64,000 bases of DNA. Origin: Bacteroidaceae bacterium (GTDB taxonomy: Bacteria; Bacteroidota; Bacteroidia; Bacteroidales; Bacteroidaceae). Location of the stretch: assembly GCA_017645305.1 (NCBI GenBank), contig JAGCPD010000006.1, forward strand, positions 36,479-100,478, in the 5' to 3' direction. The position numbers and the translations under genes are program-made. Below, piece by piece: positions 28,933 to 37,602 of this stretch; position 1 is the first letter of the stretch; each line of letters opens with the position of its first letter. The notes below the pieces were generated by a model. That model made no database searches and was not told the DNA's origin. It was given only the letters and a program-made list of their open reading frames with translations.

Positions 28933-31065
28933 ATGAAAAAAGTCACATTCTTCGTTTTGGCTGTAGTTTCTTTATTTATGGCCAGTTGTTCTGAGCAGAT
29001 AGATACCTCAGCTAAATATGTTTTCAAGGAGGAGATTATTTCTGGCTATCTGCAGAAGCATGAGCAGTATAGTCAATATTGCGAATTACTAAATCAGGTA
29101 CATGCTAGTTCTATTTCCAACACCACAGTATTCCAATTGCTGTCAGCGCGTGGTAACTATACGGTTTTTGCACCTACCAACGATGCCATTCAGCTTTATC
29201 TGGATTCACTGGTGAGAAAGGGACTAATTGCTGAGGCTTCGTGGGATGCTTTTGAAGACAGCACAAAGTTAGACTCTATCCGTAAGGTTATTGTCTATAA
29301 TAGTATTATTGATGGTGGCGATGACAACGGGTACTTTGAAATAAACAACCTCCCAATGGCGGCAACTGGTTCTGTTGCGGAAATTGAGGTTCCCAACATG
29401 AACGACAGGAAACTGAATGTCCTCCGTACAGAAGACCCCGACAGCATTCTTATTAACGATTGTATGATAGACCGGTTAAACCGCGATATCTTAGCAATCA
29501 ATGGTGTCATACATTCTATGCACAATGTTGTGGCTCCCAGCGGAGACTCTATGGCCTCGTTGCTGAAAAATATGATAGATTCCAATAAAGGTAATTATGC
29601 GGTAATGGCAAAACTGATTCAGGCTTGCGGCTTGATTGATACACTCGACAAAATAAAAGATGATGTCTATGAGTACAACTATCAGACAGAGAAAATACCC
29701 CACTATTTGCACGACAGCGCAGAAGGCGAGAAGGATTTCTGGACTCCAGAACACCGCTATTTTGGCTTTACCCTCTTTGCTGAAACAGACGAATTCTGGA
29801 CTCACCAGTTAGGGAAGGATGTTTCGGAAATCACAGTAGAGGACATCTATAACTATATAGACGAATTGGGTATTTACCCGGATGCTAAACGTGATAGGGA
29901 TTACGAAAACGAAGAAAATCTGCTTAATCAGTTTGTTACCTATCACATGTTGCCCATGCGTTTGGGAACAGACCGTTTGGTAAACCATGTGAATGAGAAA
30001 GACTATAACCCAAGCACTAAGGCACCCACCGTTGCTATTTTTGAATTTTACACCACCATGGGTAAGCGCCGTTTGTTGAAGGTCTTCGAGAGTAAGGAAA
30101 GTGAGGGTGTTTATTTGAACCGTTTCCCCAATCTTAACAATGGTCGTCATGGTGACTATCATGAGAATTCCTGTGACCCACACAATATTGGCATTAAGAT
30201 TGGCGAGCCAAATCTTCAGGGAGAGAATGACGTGCGCAATGGTATCATCTATCCTATTGAGGAACTTCTCTATTACAGTGATAATACACGTAACCAGATG
30301 ATGCGCAGTCGTATCCGCTGGAATGTCACTGCCATGTGGCCTGAGTTTATGAACAATGATATCCGCATTTCCACGTTGACAGACGAAAAGCATAAGAATG
30401 TTTATATCCCAACCGACAAAGAAATTGGTTATCAGTATCTTAATGACGTAATTATTGAACCGGACACGAGGTTCTTCTATTGGACGGGACGTGGACAAGG
30501 TTGGGCTAATATGCAGGGCGATGAGATGTCTATTCGTGGTCTTTACGAGGTTACCATGCGACTGCCGCCTGTTCCTGTGCGTGGTACATACGAGTTGCGC
30601 TTTGGCCAACAGTGTGGTGGTAATATGCGTGGTATGGCTCAGTTCTATTGGGGAAGTGACCTTGACAAGCTGGCAGCCATGGGTATCCCTATGGACCTTC
30701 GTCAGGGTGCTTATAGTCTGCACACGAAAAGTGGTGATGTTGCCAGCGATATCGGCTATCAGCCGGATGATCCCAGAGATGATGACTTTAACGCCACAGT
30801 TGACAAGCAGATGCGTAACAACGACTTTATGAAGGGGTGTATGCAATACAGAGCAGGTGATCATAGTACTAACGTTCTTATGCGTTCATCTGAAATCTGT
30901 TTGCGCCGTATCATGTTCCGCCAAACCATGGATCCCGACAAGACTTACTATGTTAAGTTCAAGACCGTAATGAATGACATTACCCGCTTCTTCTATATGG
31001 ATTATATGGAGTATTGCGCCAAGGAGGTTTATGACAATCCTGCAGAGCCGGAAGACGTTTGGTAA
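28933..31065 (+). CDS. Fasciclin (FAS1) domain lipoprotein
   Basis: A 710-residue lipoprotein; lipobox LFMASC with the Cys near residue 19. The ATG at 28933 is chosen over an in-frame TTG six codons upstream. The first FAS1 domain has NYTVFAPTNDAIQ (H1 box) and the matching INGVIHSMHNVV (H2-like) around residues 35-200. A second, divergent FAS1-like region (VEDIYNYIDELG...LLNQFVTYHMLP) follows. The C-terminal 350 residues form a beta-rich domain not recognised (PVPVRGTYELRFG, MRSSEICLRRIMFRQTM). FAS1 domains mediate adhesion; in Bacteroidetes they often occur near SusC/SusD systems, but none is present here. Confidence 0.85.
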   Translation: MKKVTFFVLAVVSLFMASCSEQIDTSAKYVFKEEIISGYLQKHEQYSQYCELLNQVHASSISNTTVFQLLSARGNYTVFAPTNDAIQLYLDSLVRKGLIAEASWDAFEDSTKLDSIRKVIVYNSIIDGGDDNGYFEINNLPMAATGSVAEIEVPNMNDRKLNVLRTEDPDSILINDCMIDRLNRDILAINGVIHSMHNVVAPSGDSMASLLKNMIDSNKGNYAVMAKLIQACGLIDTLDKIKDDVYEYNYQTEKIPHYLHDSAEGEKDFWTPEHRYFGFTLFAETDEFWTHQLGKDVSEITVEDIYNYIDELGIYPDAKRDRDYENEENLLNQFVTYHMLPMRLGTDRLVNHVNEKDYNPSTKAPTVAIFEFYTTMGKRRLLKVFESKESEGVYLNRFPNLNNGRHGDYHENSCDPHNIGIKIGEPNLQGENDVRNGIIYPIEELLYYSDNTRNQMMRSRIRWNVTAMWPEFMNNDIRISTLTDEKHKNVYIPTDKEIGYQYLNDVIIEPDTRFFYWTGRGQGWANMQGDEMSIRGLYEVTMRLPPVPVRGTYELRFGQQCGGNMRGMAQFYWGSDLDKLAAMGIPMDLRQGAYSLHTKSGDVASDIGYQPDDPRDDDFNATVDKQMRNNDFMKGCMQYRAGDHSTNVLMRSSEICLRRIMFRQTMDPDKTYYVKFKTVMNDITRFFYMDYMEYCAKEVYDNPAEPEDVW

Positions 31066-31094
31066 TTCATAATTGAGAAATCAGAATAAACAAA

Positions 31095-31120
31095 GAAAGC
31101 GAGGAGAAATCCTCGCTTTC
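31095..31120. terminator. Strong bidirectional terminator
   Basis: A perfect 11-bp stem (31095-31105 with 31110-31120) closed by a GAAA tetraloop lies between the convergent fasciclin and GH43 genes. T-rich sequence follows on both strands. Confidence 0.9.
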
Positions 31121-31123
31121 CTT

Positions 31124-33823
31124 TTATCTTAACTCTTTCCTTCCCTCTTTAATATATATAAGGTGAGGAAGGGGTTTCGTAACCTTTCTGCCAGTCAAGT
31201 CGTAAGTGGCATCATCATTTTTTTCACTTTTTACTCTTTCACTTTTCAGATCGTTTATTCCATCCTCTTCTGACGAAACAGAGAACTCAGGTCCTTCCGT
31301 AAACGTTGAACCTGTAAAGGCGGCATTTACCGTCTGTACGCCCCATTTGTAAGTTCCTGGTGAAAGAGGGAAAAATTGCCAGGTTTTCTGACAGCCTACA
31401 CGTCCCATACGGTTCACTTTACGTACCCCGTCTTTTGCATCACCTATGAATGCCGGTGTGCTGTTGAGCAGGTTGCCCTCGCTGTCCTGCACAAAGATTT
31501 CATAGGTGTAACATGCTTGGGCTGTTTCAGGGGCGTCCCAGGTGAAAGTGACGGAGCCATCAGCATTTACTTCGGCCTGGCAGTTCAAAGGCGCATCGGG
31601 CCTTGACGGAATAGCGCCAAGGTTGTAGCACAGAATGGCATTGATACCTTGAGGGCAGAGTTTCAGATAGTTGTTGTCTGTGCAATTACCGAATGATACA
31701 AAATCTTTTCTTCCGTCCCCATTCCAGTCGGGAAAGATAATGGAAGCCCCAGTAGAGCCAGGTATCGCTACACTTTTGCTCATGCGTCCCTTCCCGTTGT
31801 TCAGATATAGCTGTCCTGTACTTGTCTTTGCTGCACCTTTCAGACCACCTATAAAGATGTCGTATGTGCCGTCTCCGTTCCAGTCAATGATTCCGGAAGA
31901 GTTGTTTACGCTGGATTGTGTATTGTAGCTGTCGGCCAGTAAATCTGTGTTAGACAGTTGGGAGAATTCCGGTTTTGTCTGTTGCTTGTTGGCATAGATG
32001 CGCTGACGGGTTGTAGATTCACCCGACGAGCTTTCGCCCAGTCCAGACAGATAGATATCCAACCAGCCATCGTTGTTCAGGTCGGCCAGTTGCAGGGTTC
32101 CGTTTGATTTGCGTTTGATGCTGCCTCCTGTGTCACCTAGTCCCTGACGCAGAAAGCGTCCGTGTTGCAGTGTGTCGTTCAGATATACATCTGTAAACCG
32201 AATTTGTCCTTCCACATTATCTACTACAGAAGAGATGGCAAAGTCCTGATAGCCGTCGTTGTTCAGGTCAGCTGCCTGTATGATGGCCTCAGAGAACTGA
32301 AGCTCCTGTTCGTATGGTTCCACGCAGAAAGTCAGTTCGCCTAAGGCTGTACTTTTATTGTGAAGGATTACGTTGTAGCTTTCCTCACCCAGATGTCCGG
32401 CACAGACTATGTCCAGGCGCCCGTCATTATCTACATCTATGATATCGGCACAGCAGGGGCCTCGCAGGTTAAAAGTGCAGGGGTTGCCTTCCATGTCGGT
32501 AAAAGATAGGGTTGCCGTGCTGAATGTCCCGTTGCCTGCTCCTAAGAAGATACCCTCCTGACTGTATTCTGTATCAGCGTCTGTGTTGTTCTCAAAGGCA
32601 ATGATATCCATTTTCCCGTCGTTATTGATGTCGCACGGGATGAGGGAAGGCGCGTTTGAGACTCGGAAGGGTGGAGTGCTTGTTACCTTGCTCCACTTGT
32701 GAGTAGAGGACAGGTAAAGCATAGCGTATGTGTTTCGCTTACTTGTAAGGTCGTCTTCGGCGGAGTTCTGAACTTGATTGACGTAACCACCGGCCACAAT
32801 GTCTTGGTTGCCGTCATTGTTCAGATCTACGGTGACCGCTCCGCCGCCTTGAAAACCCTGCTCGCTGCTAATCATTTCAGGGTTATAGGGTGCTGTTGTG
32901 GAGAGTGTGGGCCTTATAATGGGCTCGTTGCTCATGGCCAGGCGCGTAGAGTTGGCTGTAACTGTACCTATGTACATCAGTCGGTTTCCCACCTTCTCCT
33001 TCGATTCGTGAGCATGGAAGACAATCCGGAGAATACCTTCCTTGTCATAGAAGAGCGAGTGATGGCCTGTACCCACAAGGTCGTCAAACCTGCACAGAAT
33101 AGGATTCGAGGAATACTTGCTCCATGTTCCAGAGGCAATATTGTTGGTGGTAGCAAACCCCACGCCATAGTCCTGCGACCGATAGTCGTTGCCCGAGTAG
33201 GTCAGGAAATAGCGTTTGCCAATCTTTATCACATTGGGGCCTTCGTTTACACGTCCCATTTTGTTTTCCCAACTTTGCGATACAGCAAAGCATTTGCGCA
33301 GCGTTCCTGTTTTGGGAGTTATGTAGTCATCTTCCAGTTCGGCCTGCCATATGCAGTTGCCATCGGTAAAGCGTACAAAGAAGACATAGGCCTTTCCGTT
33401 GTCATCGAAGAAGACGTGCGAGTCTATGCACTTTTCGCTGCCTATCAGAGACTCCATCTGGTAAGAACCCACTTGTTTGAAGGGACCCTTCGGTGAGTCT
33501 GCCGTAGCAGCAAACAGATGCTCGTTGGCAGAGAAATACATAATGTAATGTCCGTTCACATGGTAGACTTCAGGAGCCCAGAACCATTGCTCTTCTGTAG
33601 TATTGGCCTTGTTCAGTGCCTGTCCTTCGTCCTTCCATGTGCGCAGGTCGTCAGAAGAGTAGCATCTGATGCCGCTGGCATCGTGTGTTCCGTAGGCATA
33701 GTATTTGCCATCCTCTAACAGAATGTAAGGATCGGCCAACGGAACTTGGCTTGGTTCACCCTCTGCCCTTGTATTCAGAACCGTCAGCAGAGAGCAGAGC
33801 AAAATCAGAAATAGATGTTTCAT
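31124..33823 (-). CDS. Glycoside hydrolase family 43 enzyme with FG-GAP repeats
   Basis: An 899-residue secreted protein; ATG 33823 gives signal peptide MKHLFLILLCSLLTVLNTRA. The five-bladed GH43 propeller (about 20-310) has the three carboxylates: D31 (PLADPYI), D134 (CIDSHVF) and E194 (NEGPNVI). From about 330 to 740, FG-GAP/VCBS repeats (DLNNDGNQDIVAGG, DINNDGKMDIIAFE, DVDNDGRLDIVCAG, DLNNDGYQDFAISS, DWNGDGTYDIFIGG, DWNGDGRKDFVSFG) give calcium-binding DxNxDGxxD loops. Then come a fibronectin-III-like domain and a C-terminal YDLTGRKV...LIYIKEGRK motif. GH43 members are arabinofuranosidases or xylosidases; the linkage here is unknown. The linker before the tail (LKSERVKSEKNDD) is encoded by a GTGAAA-type simple repeat. 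Confidence 0.9.
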   Translation of the reverse strand: MKHLFLILLCSLLTVLNTRAEGEPSQVPLADPYILLEDGKYYAYGTHDASGIRCYSSDDLRTWKDEGQALNKANTTEEQWFWAPEVYHVNGHYIMYFSANEHLFAATADSPKGPFKQVGSYQMESLIGSEKCIDSHVFFDDNGKAYVFFVRFTDGNCIWQAELEDDYITPKTGTLRKCFAVSQSWENKMGRVNEGPNVIKIGKRYFLTYSGNDYRSQDYGVGFATTNNIASGTWSKYSSNPILCRFDDLVGTGHHSLFYDKEGILRIVFHAHESKEKVGNRLMYIGTVTANSTRLAMSNEPIIRPTLSTTAPYNPEMISSEQGFQGGGAVTVDLNNDGNQDIVAGGYVNQVQNSAEDDLTSKRNTYAMLYLSSTHKWSKVTSTPPFRVSNAPSLIPCDINNDGKMDIIAFENNTDADTEYSQEGIFLGAGNGTFSTATLSFTDMEGNPCTFNLRGPCCADIIDVDNDGRLDIVCAGHLGEESYNVILHNKSTALGELTFCVEPYEQELQFSEAIIQAADLNNDGYQDFAISSVVDNVEGQIRFTDVYLNDTLQHGRFLRQGLGDTGGSIKRKSNGTLQLADLNNDGWLDIYLSGLGESSSGESTTRQRIYANKQQTKPEFSQLSNTDLLADSYNTQSSVNNSSGIIDWNGDGTYDIFIGGLKGAAKTSTGQLYLNNGKGRMSKSVAIPGSTGASIIFPDWNGDGRKDFVSFGNCTDNNYLKLCPQGINAILCYNLGAIPSRPDAPLNCQAEVNADGSVTFTWDAPETAQACYTYEIFVQDSEGNLLNSTPAFIGDAKDGVRKVNRMGRVGCQKTWQFFPLSPGTYKWGVQTVNAAFTGSTFTEGPEFSVSSEEDGINDLKSERVKSEKNDDATYDLTGRKVTKPLPHLIYIKEGRKELR

Positions 33824-33861
33824 TTTCAGAAGGTTTTTAGAGTTTTTGCCTAATTGTTTGG

Positions 33862-33869
33862 CAAAGGTA
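33862..33869 (-). promoter_or_regulatory. -7 promoter box for GH43 gene
   Basis: The minus strand reads TACCTTTG (TANNTTTG), 38 bp upstream of the ATG at 33823. No -33 element was found at the standard spacing. Confidence 0.5.
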
Positions 33870-33940
33870 ATACTTTTTTTGCTATTTGCCCTATGATGCA
33901 GATGTTTTTCTCCTATTTTGCATAACACGGACGAAAAAAA

Positions 33941-33980
33941 ACTGGTACGCACAGGAATAACTTTTTCTATGCGTACCAGT
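33941..33980 (-). terminator. Terminator after the Tyr-rich lipoprotein gene
   Basis: A perfect 11-bp stem: ACTGGTACGCA (33941-33951) with TGCGTACCAGT (33970-33980). On the minus strand it is followed by a run of about seven T. It lies directly downstream of the gene ending at 34012. Confidence 0.88.
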
Positions 33981-34011
33981 AAATAGCAGACTGTTTGTTT
34001 TCTGGCAATGT

Positions 34012-34653
34012 CTATTGCTGGAGCGGAGTGGTTCTGCGGCCGCGAGAGACAACGTAACCCTTTTCTACAGATTCGGAAGCTGCTATACTGTCGGTTACAA
34101 CGCTATCCGTAGCAAGCTCTCCGTCGGAACGTGTAGCGGGTGCCGGATAGTAGCCCCAGTTGTGACGGTCTCTGTATCCATAGGTGTTCACGTAGGGAGT
34201 CCAGTCATAAAAGTCAATTATCTTGCGCAGGCGGAACGATGTGCCGGAACTGAACGTACCCGTCAGATAGTCATTGGTCATGTGATAATTGTAGATGCTG
34301 GTATCCAACTCATGGTCGTATTCGTATGTCAGATAGATAACCCCACCGCTTATAGACCAGTGGAACCGGTAATACTGATACTCGTATGGTCCGTATGCAT
34401 AATAATCTACCTGTGTTCCCGTTCCGTGATGAGCATGGGAGTAAGCAGGGATAAAGGTGATGCGGGTGTCGTAGGAGTCGAAGGTGTATCTTTGTCCCCT
34501 GTCATAATAATCGTAGTACATACCAAAGTCGCCTTGCCATTCGCCGGACAGAACCATAGACTTCTCTCCATCCTGTATATATTCGCAAGAGGTGAGCATA
34601 CCTGCACAAGCCGTTATACCGAGAGCCATGAATAAGTAATGTAAGCATTTCAT
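34012..34653 (-). CDS. Tyrosine-rich lipoprotein, function unknown
   Basis: A 213-residue lipoprotein with start ATG 34653 and lipobox GMLTSC. The mature part is unusually rich in Tyr, Asp and Gly (GDFGMYYDYYDRGQRYTFDSYDTRI, YAYGPYEYQYYRFHW, YLTYEYDHELDTSIYNYHM) and looks like a small beta-sandwich or lipocalin-like fold (SGTFSSGTSFRLRKI). A Ser/Asp/Thr-rich tail ends the protein. I cannot name the family. It is an isolated gene: promoter box at 34701, terminator at 33941. Confidence 0.75.
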   Translation of the reverse strand: MKCLHYLFMALGITACAGMLTSCEYIQDGEKSMVLSGEWQGDFGMYYDYYDRGQRYTFDSYDTRITFIPAYSHAHHGTGTQVDYYAYGPYEYQYYRFHWSISGGVIYLTYEYDHELDTSIYNYHMTNDYLTGTFSSGTSFRLRKIIDFYDWTPYVNTYGYRDRHNWGYYPAPATRSDGELATDSVVTDSIAASESVEKGYVVSRGRRTTPLQQ

Positions 34654-34700
34654 ATCTGTTGAGTTTATGAGTTTATATGTTTTTTGAGCTATATCCGGTG

Positions 34701-34708
34701 CAAAAATA
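34701..34708 (-). promoter_or_regulatory. -7 promoter box for Tyr-rich lipoprotein
   Basis: TATTTTTG on the minus strand, 47 bp before the ATG at 34653. TTTG on the same strand (34727-34730) lies 18 bases upstream, one short of the usual spacing. Confidence 0.55.
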
Positions 34709-34779
34709 GACAATGTGCAAGATATGCAAAAAGGAAAAATGAGAAAAGCTGATAGGGTTTTCCCTAAGAAGAAACAAAA

Positions 34780-34805
34780 TCCCCCTTAACTTGCATTAAG
34801 AGGGA
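34780..34805 (-). terminator. Terminator of tRNA-Leu
   Basis: A 10-bp stem with one mismatch (34780-34789 with 34796-34805), six-base loop, then TTTTGTTT on the minus strand. It sits 12 bases after the tRNA 3' CCA. Confidence 0.8.
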
Positions 34806-34816
34806 GTATTTGTGCA

Positions 34817-34904
34817 TGGTGCCCGGAACGGGACTCGAACCCGTACGACCGCTATGGTCAAGGGATTTTAAGTCCCTCGTGTCTACCAATTCCACCATCT
34901 GGGC
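34817..34904 (-). tRNA. tRNA-Leu, anticodon UAA
   Basis: An 88-nt class II tRNA including an encoded CCA. The acceptor GCCCAGA pairs with TCCGGGC with one A-C mismatch. The D arm contains GGAATTGGTAGACAC. The anticodon loop CTTAAAA places UAA at 34868-34870 in the stem AGGGA/TCCCT. A variable arm follows (TTGACCATAGCGGTCGTA region), then the T arm GGTTCGAGTCC. It reads UUA codons. Terminator just downstream. Confidence 0.95.
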
Positions 34905-34936
34905 AGCCTTAAGCGAGTGCAAAAGTACAACAAAAA

Positions 34937-34964
34937 GTGAAAAGTGAAAAGTGAAAAGTGAAAA
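34937..34964. repeat. Heptamer tandem repeat GTGAAAA x4
   Basis: Four contiguous copies of GTGAAAA at exact 7-bp steps (34937, 34944, 34951, 34958), between tRNA-Leu and the Cys-motif lipoprotein. The same unit recurs in fragments elsewhere in the window. Confidence 0.85.
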
Positions 34965-34993
34965 ATTTTCAGAAAAAGCGCAGAAAATGCCCT

Positions 34994-35551
34994 TTATCTG
35001 TTACTTACAACAAGCGTATTGTTTGCATAACTGACCCTGTATCGGTATAGTGCTCTGCCAGCTTCGCCCTTTGAGATAAAGCCTGTGTTGTTCAGGTCGT
35101 AAACGCGTTTGCAACTGGCGCAGGTGGCACTTCCTTCTTTTACGGTAAGCGGCTTGGTAATGTTATAGTCCTCATAGCAGTTAGAGCATGCCAGATCGAA
35201 GCATACAACCTTACTCGCCGTCTCACCTATCTCAGGAATATTGGGGAGGCCGACTATCAGGCCGCTCAACCCAAGGTAGAAACCCGAGTAACCGGCAAGA
35301 GCGGTAATATTAACGTACGACGGCTCCCTTGACGAACCTCTGAAGATGAACTGCTTGCCGTCCGAAGTAATGGTGCAGAACTCGCCCATGCTGTTACATG
35401 CTGTATAGAGCACAGGGGCTTGATAGGCGTTCTCTAACACAAATTTAGCCGGCAGGTTGCAATAGGTATAGTCGGCATTGTTTGAACACGATGTGAACGC
35501 TGCCGCCATCACCGTCAGCAGAGTGCAGATTACAGATATTCTTTTCAACAT
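34994..35551 (-). CDS. Lipoprotein with CxxC-x18-CxxC tetracysteine site
   Basis: A 185-residue lipoprotein with lipobox AAFTSC (Cys 22). A beta-rich body leads to VVCFDLACSNCYEDY (C117, C122, C125) and ATCASCKRVYDLNNTG (C144, C147). The second half resembles the architecture of Rieske-like proteins (CxH...CxxH followed by a YDL strand), but both His positions are Cys, giving CxxC-x18-CxxC as in rubredoxins or zinc ribbons. Zn or Fe binding is inference. It is last in the pyrE-SRPBCC-argH direction, separated from argH by a 12-bp repeat array. No redox partner gene is adjacent. Confidence 0.75.
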   Translation of the reverse strand: MLKRISVICTLLTVMAAAFTSCSNNADYTYCNLPAKFVLENAYQAPVLYTACNSMGEFCTITSDGKQFIFRGSSREPSYVNITALAGYSGFYLGLSGLIVGLPNIPEIGETASKVVCFDLACSNCYEDYNITKPLTVKEGSATCASCKRVYDLNNTGFISKGEAGRALYRYRVSYANNTLVVSNR

Positions 35552-35584
35552 ATTTTCTTTATTAGAAGTTATTGCTTCGCTCAG

Positions 35585-35650
35585 TTCCTTTTTTACTTCC
35601 CCTTTTACTTCCTCTTTTACTTCCTCTTTTTACTTCCTCTTTTATTCCTC
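35585..35650. repeat. 12-13 bp tandem repeat after argH
   Basis: On the minus strand about five units of GAGGAAGTAAAA(A) run without spacers, starting at the argH stop codon itself. Length variation between units suggests slippage. Confidence 0.8.
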
Positions 35651-36985
35651 CCCTTTAATCAATGCCTTTTCCGCCTCTTCCATGCGTTTGAAGTTGAATC
35701 CGTTCCACACATCGTTCATAAGGGCGGCTATCTGCTCCGTGCAGAGGTTTCCGATGGAGCCCTCATGTGTATGGTGAACTTCCTTGCAAGGTGTAAACTT
35801 GCCAGCCTCTATGTCCAGCCCCACCTTCTTGTAGGCATCGCGGAAGGGCATTCCCTCGGTAACCAGGCGGTTCACCTCCTCGACAGAGAACATAAGGTCG
35901 TAACGTGAGTCAGAGAGGATGTCCTCATTTACCTTTATCTTATTAATGATATATGTGGTCATCTGCAGGCAGTCACGCAGCTCCTGGAAGGCAGGCAGAA
36001 AGACCTCCTTTATGATTTGCAGGTCGCGGAAGTAGCCGCTTGGCAGATTGTTCATGATGAGTGTTATCTGCTGTGGCAGGGCCTGCAGCTTGTTGCATTT
36101 GGCGCGTGTAAGTTCAAAGACGTCTGGGTTCTTCTTGTGCGGCATGATGCTGGAGCCTGTGGTGCAGTCGTTTGGCAGCTTCACGAAGGCAAAGTTCTGG
36201 CTGCTGAACATACAGGCATCGAAAGCCAGTTTGCTTATGGTGCCTGCTATGCTGGCAAGGGCGAAGGCAACGTTGCGTTCCGTCTTCCCGCGTCCCATCT
36301 GGGCATAGACCACATTGTAGTTCATGGAGTCGAACCCTAACAGCTCTGTGGTCATCGAACGGTTCAGGGGGAAGCTGCTGCCGTATCCGGCTGCTGAGCC
36401 CAGGGGGTTCCTGTTGGTCATGCGGAAGGCAGCCTGCAGAAACATCATATCATCCACCAGGCTTTCTGCGTAGGCACCGAACCAAAGGCCGAAGCTGCTG
36501 GGCATAGCCACCTGCAAGTGCGTATAGCCCGGCATCAGCACGTTCCGGTAACGTTCGCTCTGCTCCTGCAGCCCTTTGAAGAGTTCCATGACGTCAGAGG
36601 CAATATCCTTTAGCTGGCGGCGGATGAAGAGTTTCAAATCGACCAATACCTGGTCGTTACGGCTGCGGCCCGAATGAATCTTCTTGCCTATGTCGCCCAA
36701 CTTGCGGGTAAGCATCAGCTCCACCTGCGAGTGTACGTCCTCTATGCCCTCTTCTATGACGAAATCGCCCTTCCTGATTTGCGTGTGGATGTTTCTCAGC
36801 TCAGCCAAGAGTTGTGTCAGTTCACCGCTCTTTAGCAGCCCGATGCTTTCCAGCATAGTGATATGCGCCATGGAGCCTAACACATCAGCCTCTGCCAGAT
36901 AGAGGTCCATCTCGCGGTCACGACCTATCGTGAAGCGTTCTATCTTGTCCTGAATCTCAAATCCTTTATCCCAAAGCTTTGCCAT
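35642..36985 (-). CDS. argH: Argininosuccinate lyase
   Basis: A 447-residue fumarase/aspartase-superfamily enzyme, last step of arginine synthesis. The ATG at 36985 is preferred over a TTG two codons upstream. Visible motifs: HSGRSRNDQVLVDLKLF (substrate site), TRNPLGSAAGYGSSFPLNRSMTTELLGF and the signature GSSIMPHKKNPDVFELTR with the mobile loop. Length and motifs are typical. It follows the SRPBCC gene on the same strand; ATTATCCATTATCC-type repeats fill the gap at about 37013-37028. Confidence 0.96.
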   Translation of the reverse strand: MAKLWDKGFEIQDKIERFTIGRDREMDLYLAEADVLGSMAHITMLESIGLLKSGELTQLLAELRNIHTQIRKGDFVIEEGIEDVHSQVELMLTRKLGDIGKKIHSGRSRNDQVLVDLKLFIRRQLKDIASDVMELFKGLQEQSERYRNVLMPGYTHLQVAMPSSFGLWFGAYAESLVDDMMFLQAAFRMTNRNPLGSAAGYGSSFPLNRSMTTELLGFDSMNYNVVYAQMGRGKTERNVAFALASIAGTISKLAFDACMFSSQNFAFVKLPNDCTTGSSIMPHKKNPDVFELTRAKCNKLQALPQQITLIMNNLPSGYFRDLQIIKEVFLPAFQELRDCLQMTTYIINKIKVNEDILSDSRYDLMFSVEEVNRLVTEGMPFRDAYKKVGLDIEAGKFTPCKEVHHTHEGSIGNLCTEQIAALMNDVWNGFNFKRMEEAEKALIKGEE

Positions 36986-37031
36986 TTCCAATGTTTTTTT
37001 TCCTGAGCTCTCAATTATCCATTATCCATTC

Positions 37032-37511
37032 TCAGTACGGAATGCTTGCCAGCATCTGTGCCAGTCCGTCAACACCCTGTTGCAGCTTGCCGCCGATAAC
37101 CTGCTTGATGAAGAAGTTCAGGTCGGCCTTGACCGTAAGCTTCATGGCACACTCCTGCTCTGTGGCAGGCAGCAGCTGAATCCACATGTTAGCCTGAATG
37201 GGAGCACCCTCCAGGACAAACTTGATGGTCTTGTTCTCCTCGCGCTCTATGATGCGCAGGGTGATGTTCCCCATAGGTGAGGAGCCTGAAACGCTGTCAG
37301 TGTCAAACTGAAGTTCACGCAGCTTCTCCAGGACGGCATCCAACTGCTCGGGCGATGCCTTGTCGCCAGCCTGTTCCATCATCTTCTCGCGAATCATGGG
37401 ATTATCCAGGTTCTGCTGAATGACGGCCAGGTTGTTAAGGTCCGAAAGCCGTGCATATACCCGCTCCACGGGGTAGTATATCTTCTTAACGTCGCTTTTA
37501 TATTCTGCCAT
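37032..37511 (-). CDS. SRPBCC/START-like superfamily protein
   Basis: A 159-residue cytosolic protein. It opens with YKSDVKKIYYPVERVYARLSDLNNL, the helix-grip N-terminus of SRPBCC proteins. The helical insert (MIREKMMEQAGDKASPEQLDAVLEKLREL) precedes beta strands NITLRIIEREENKTIKFVLEG and MKLTVKADLNFFIKQVIGGKLQQGVDGLAQMLASIPY. The fold usually binds a hydrophobic ligand; none is known here. It lies between pyrE and argH, a conserved-looking arrangement but functionally unexplained. Confidence 0.8.
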   Translation of the reverse strand: MAEYKSDVKKIYYPVERVYARLSDLNNLAVIQQNLDNPMIREKMMEQAGDKASPEQLDAVLEKLRELQFDTDSVSGSSPMGNITLRIIEREENKTIKFVLEGAPIQANMWIQLLPATEQECAMKLTVKADLNFFIKQVIGGKLQQGVDGLAQMLASIPY

Positions 37512-37516
37512 TTCTC

Positions 37517-37600
37517 TAAAGTCTAAAATCTAACGCCTAACGCCTAACGCCTAAAGTCTAAAATCTAAAGTCTAAAGTCTAACGCCTAAAGTCTAACGTC
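37517..37600. repeat. Twelve-copy heptamer array TAA(A/C)(G/A)(T/C)C
   Basis: Twelve contiguous 7-bp units between pyrE and the SRPBCC gene: TAAAGTC, TAAAATC, TAACGCC three times, TAAAGTC, TAAAATC, TAAAGTC twice, TAACGCC, TAAAGTC, TAACGTC. The phase is exact throughout. A shorter array of the same unit in opposite orientation is at 50458-50488. Confidence 0.9.
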
Positions 37601-37602
37601 TC

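Noticed and set aside
29809..30864. A 351-codon minus-strand frame over the fasciclin gene
   Set aside because: Antisense shadow; the plus frame has lipobox, FAS1 motif and promoter.
37517..37600. CRISPR array
   Set aside because: Units are 7 bp and contiguous with no spacers; no cas genes nearby. The 22-bp array at 50618-50740 was rejected on the same grounds.
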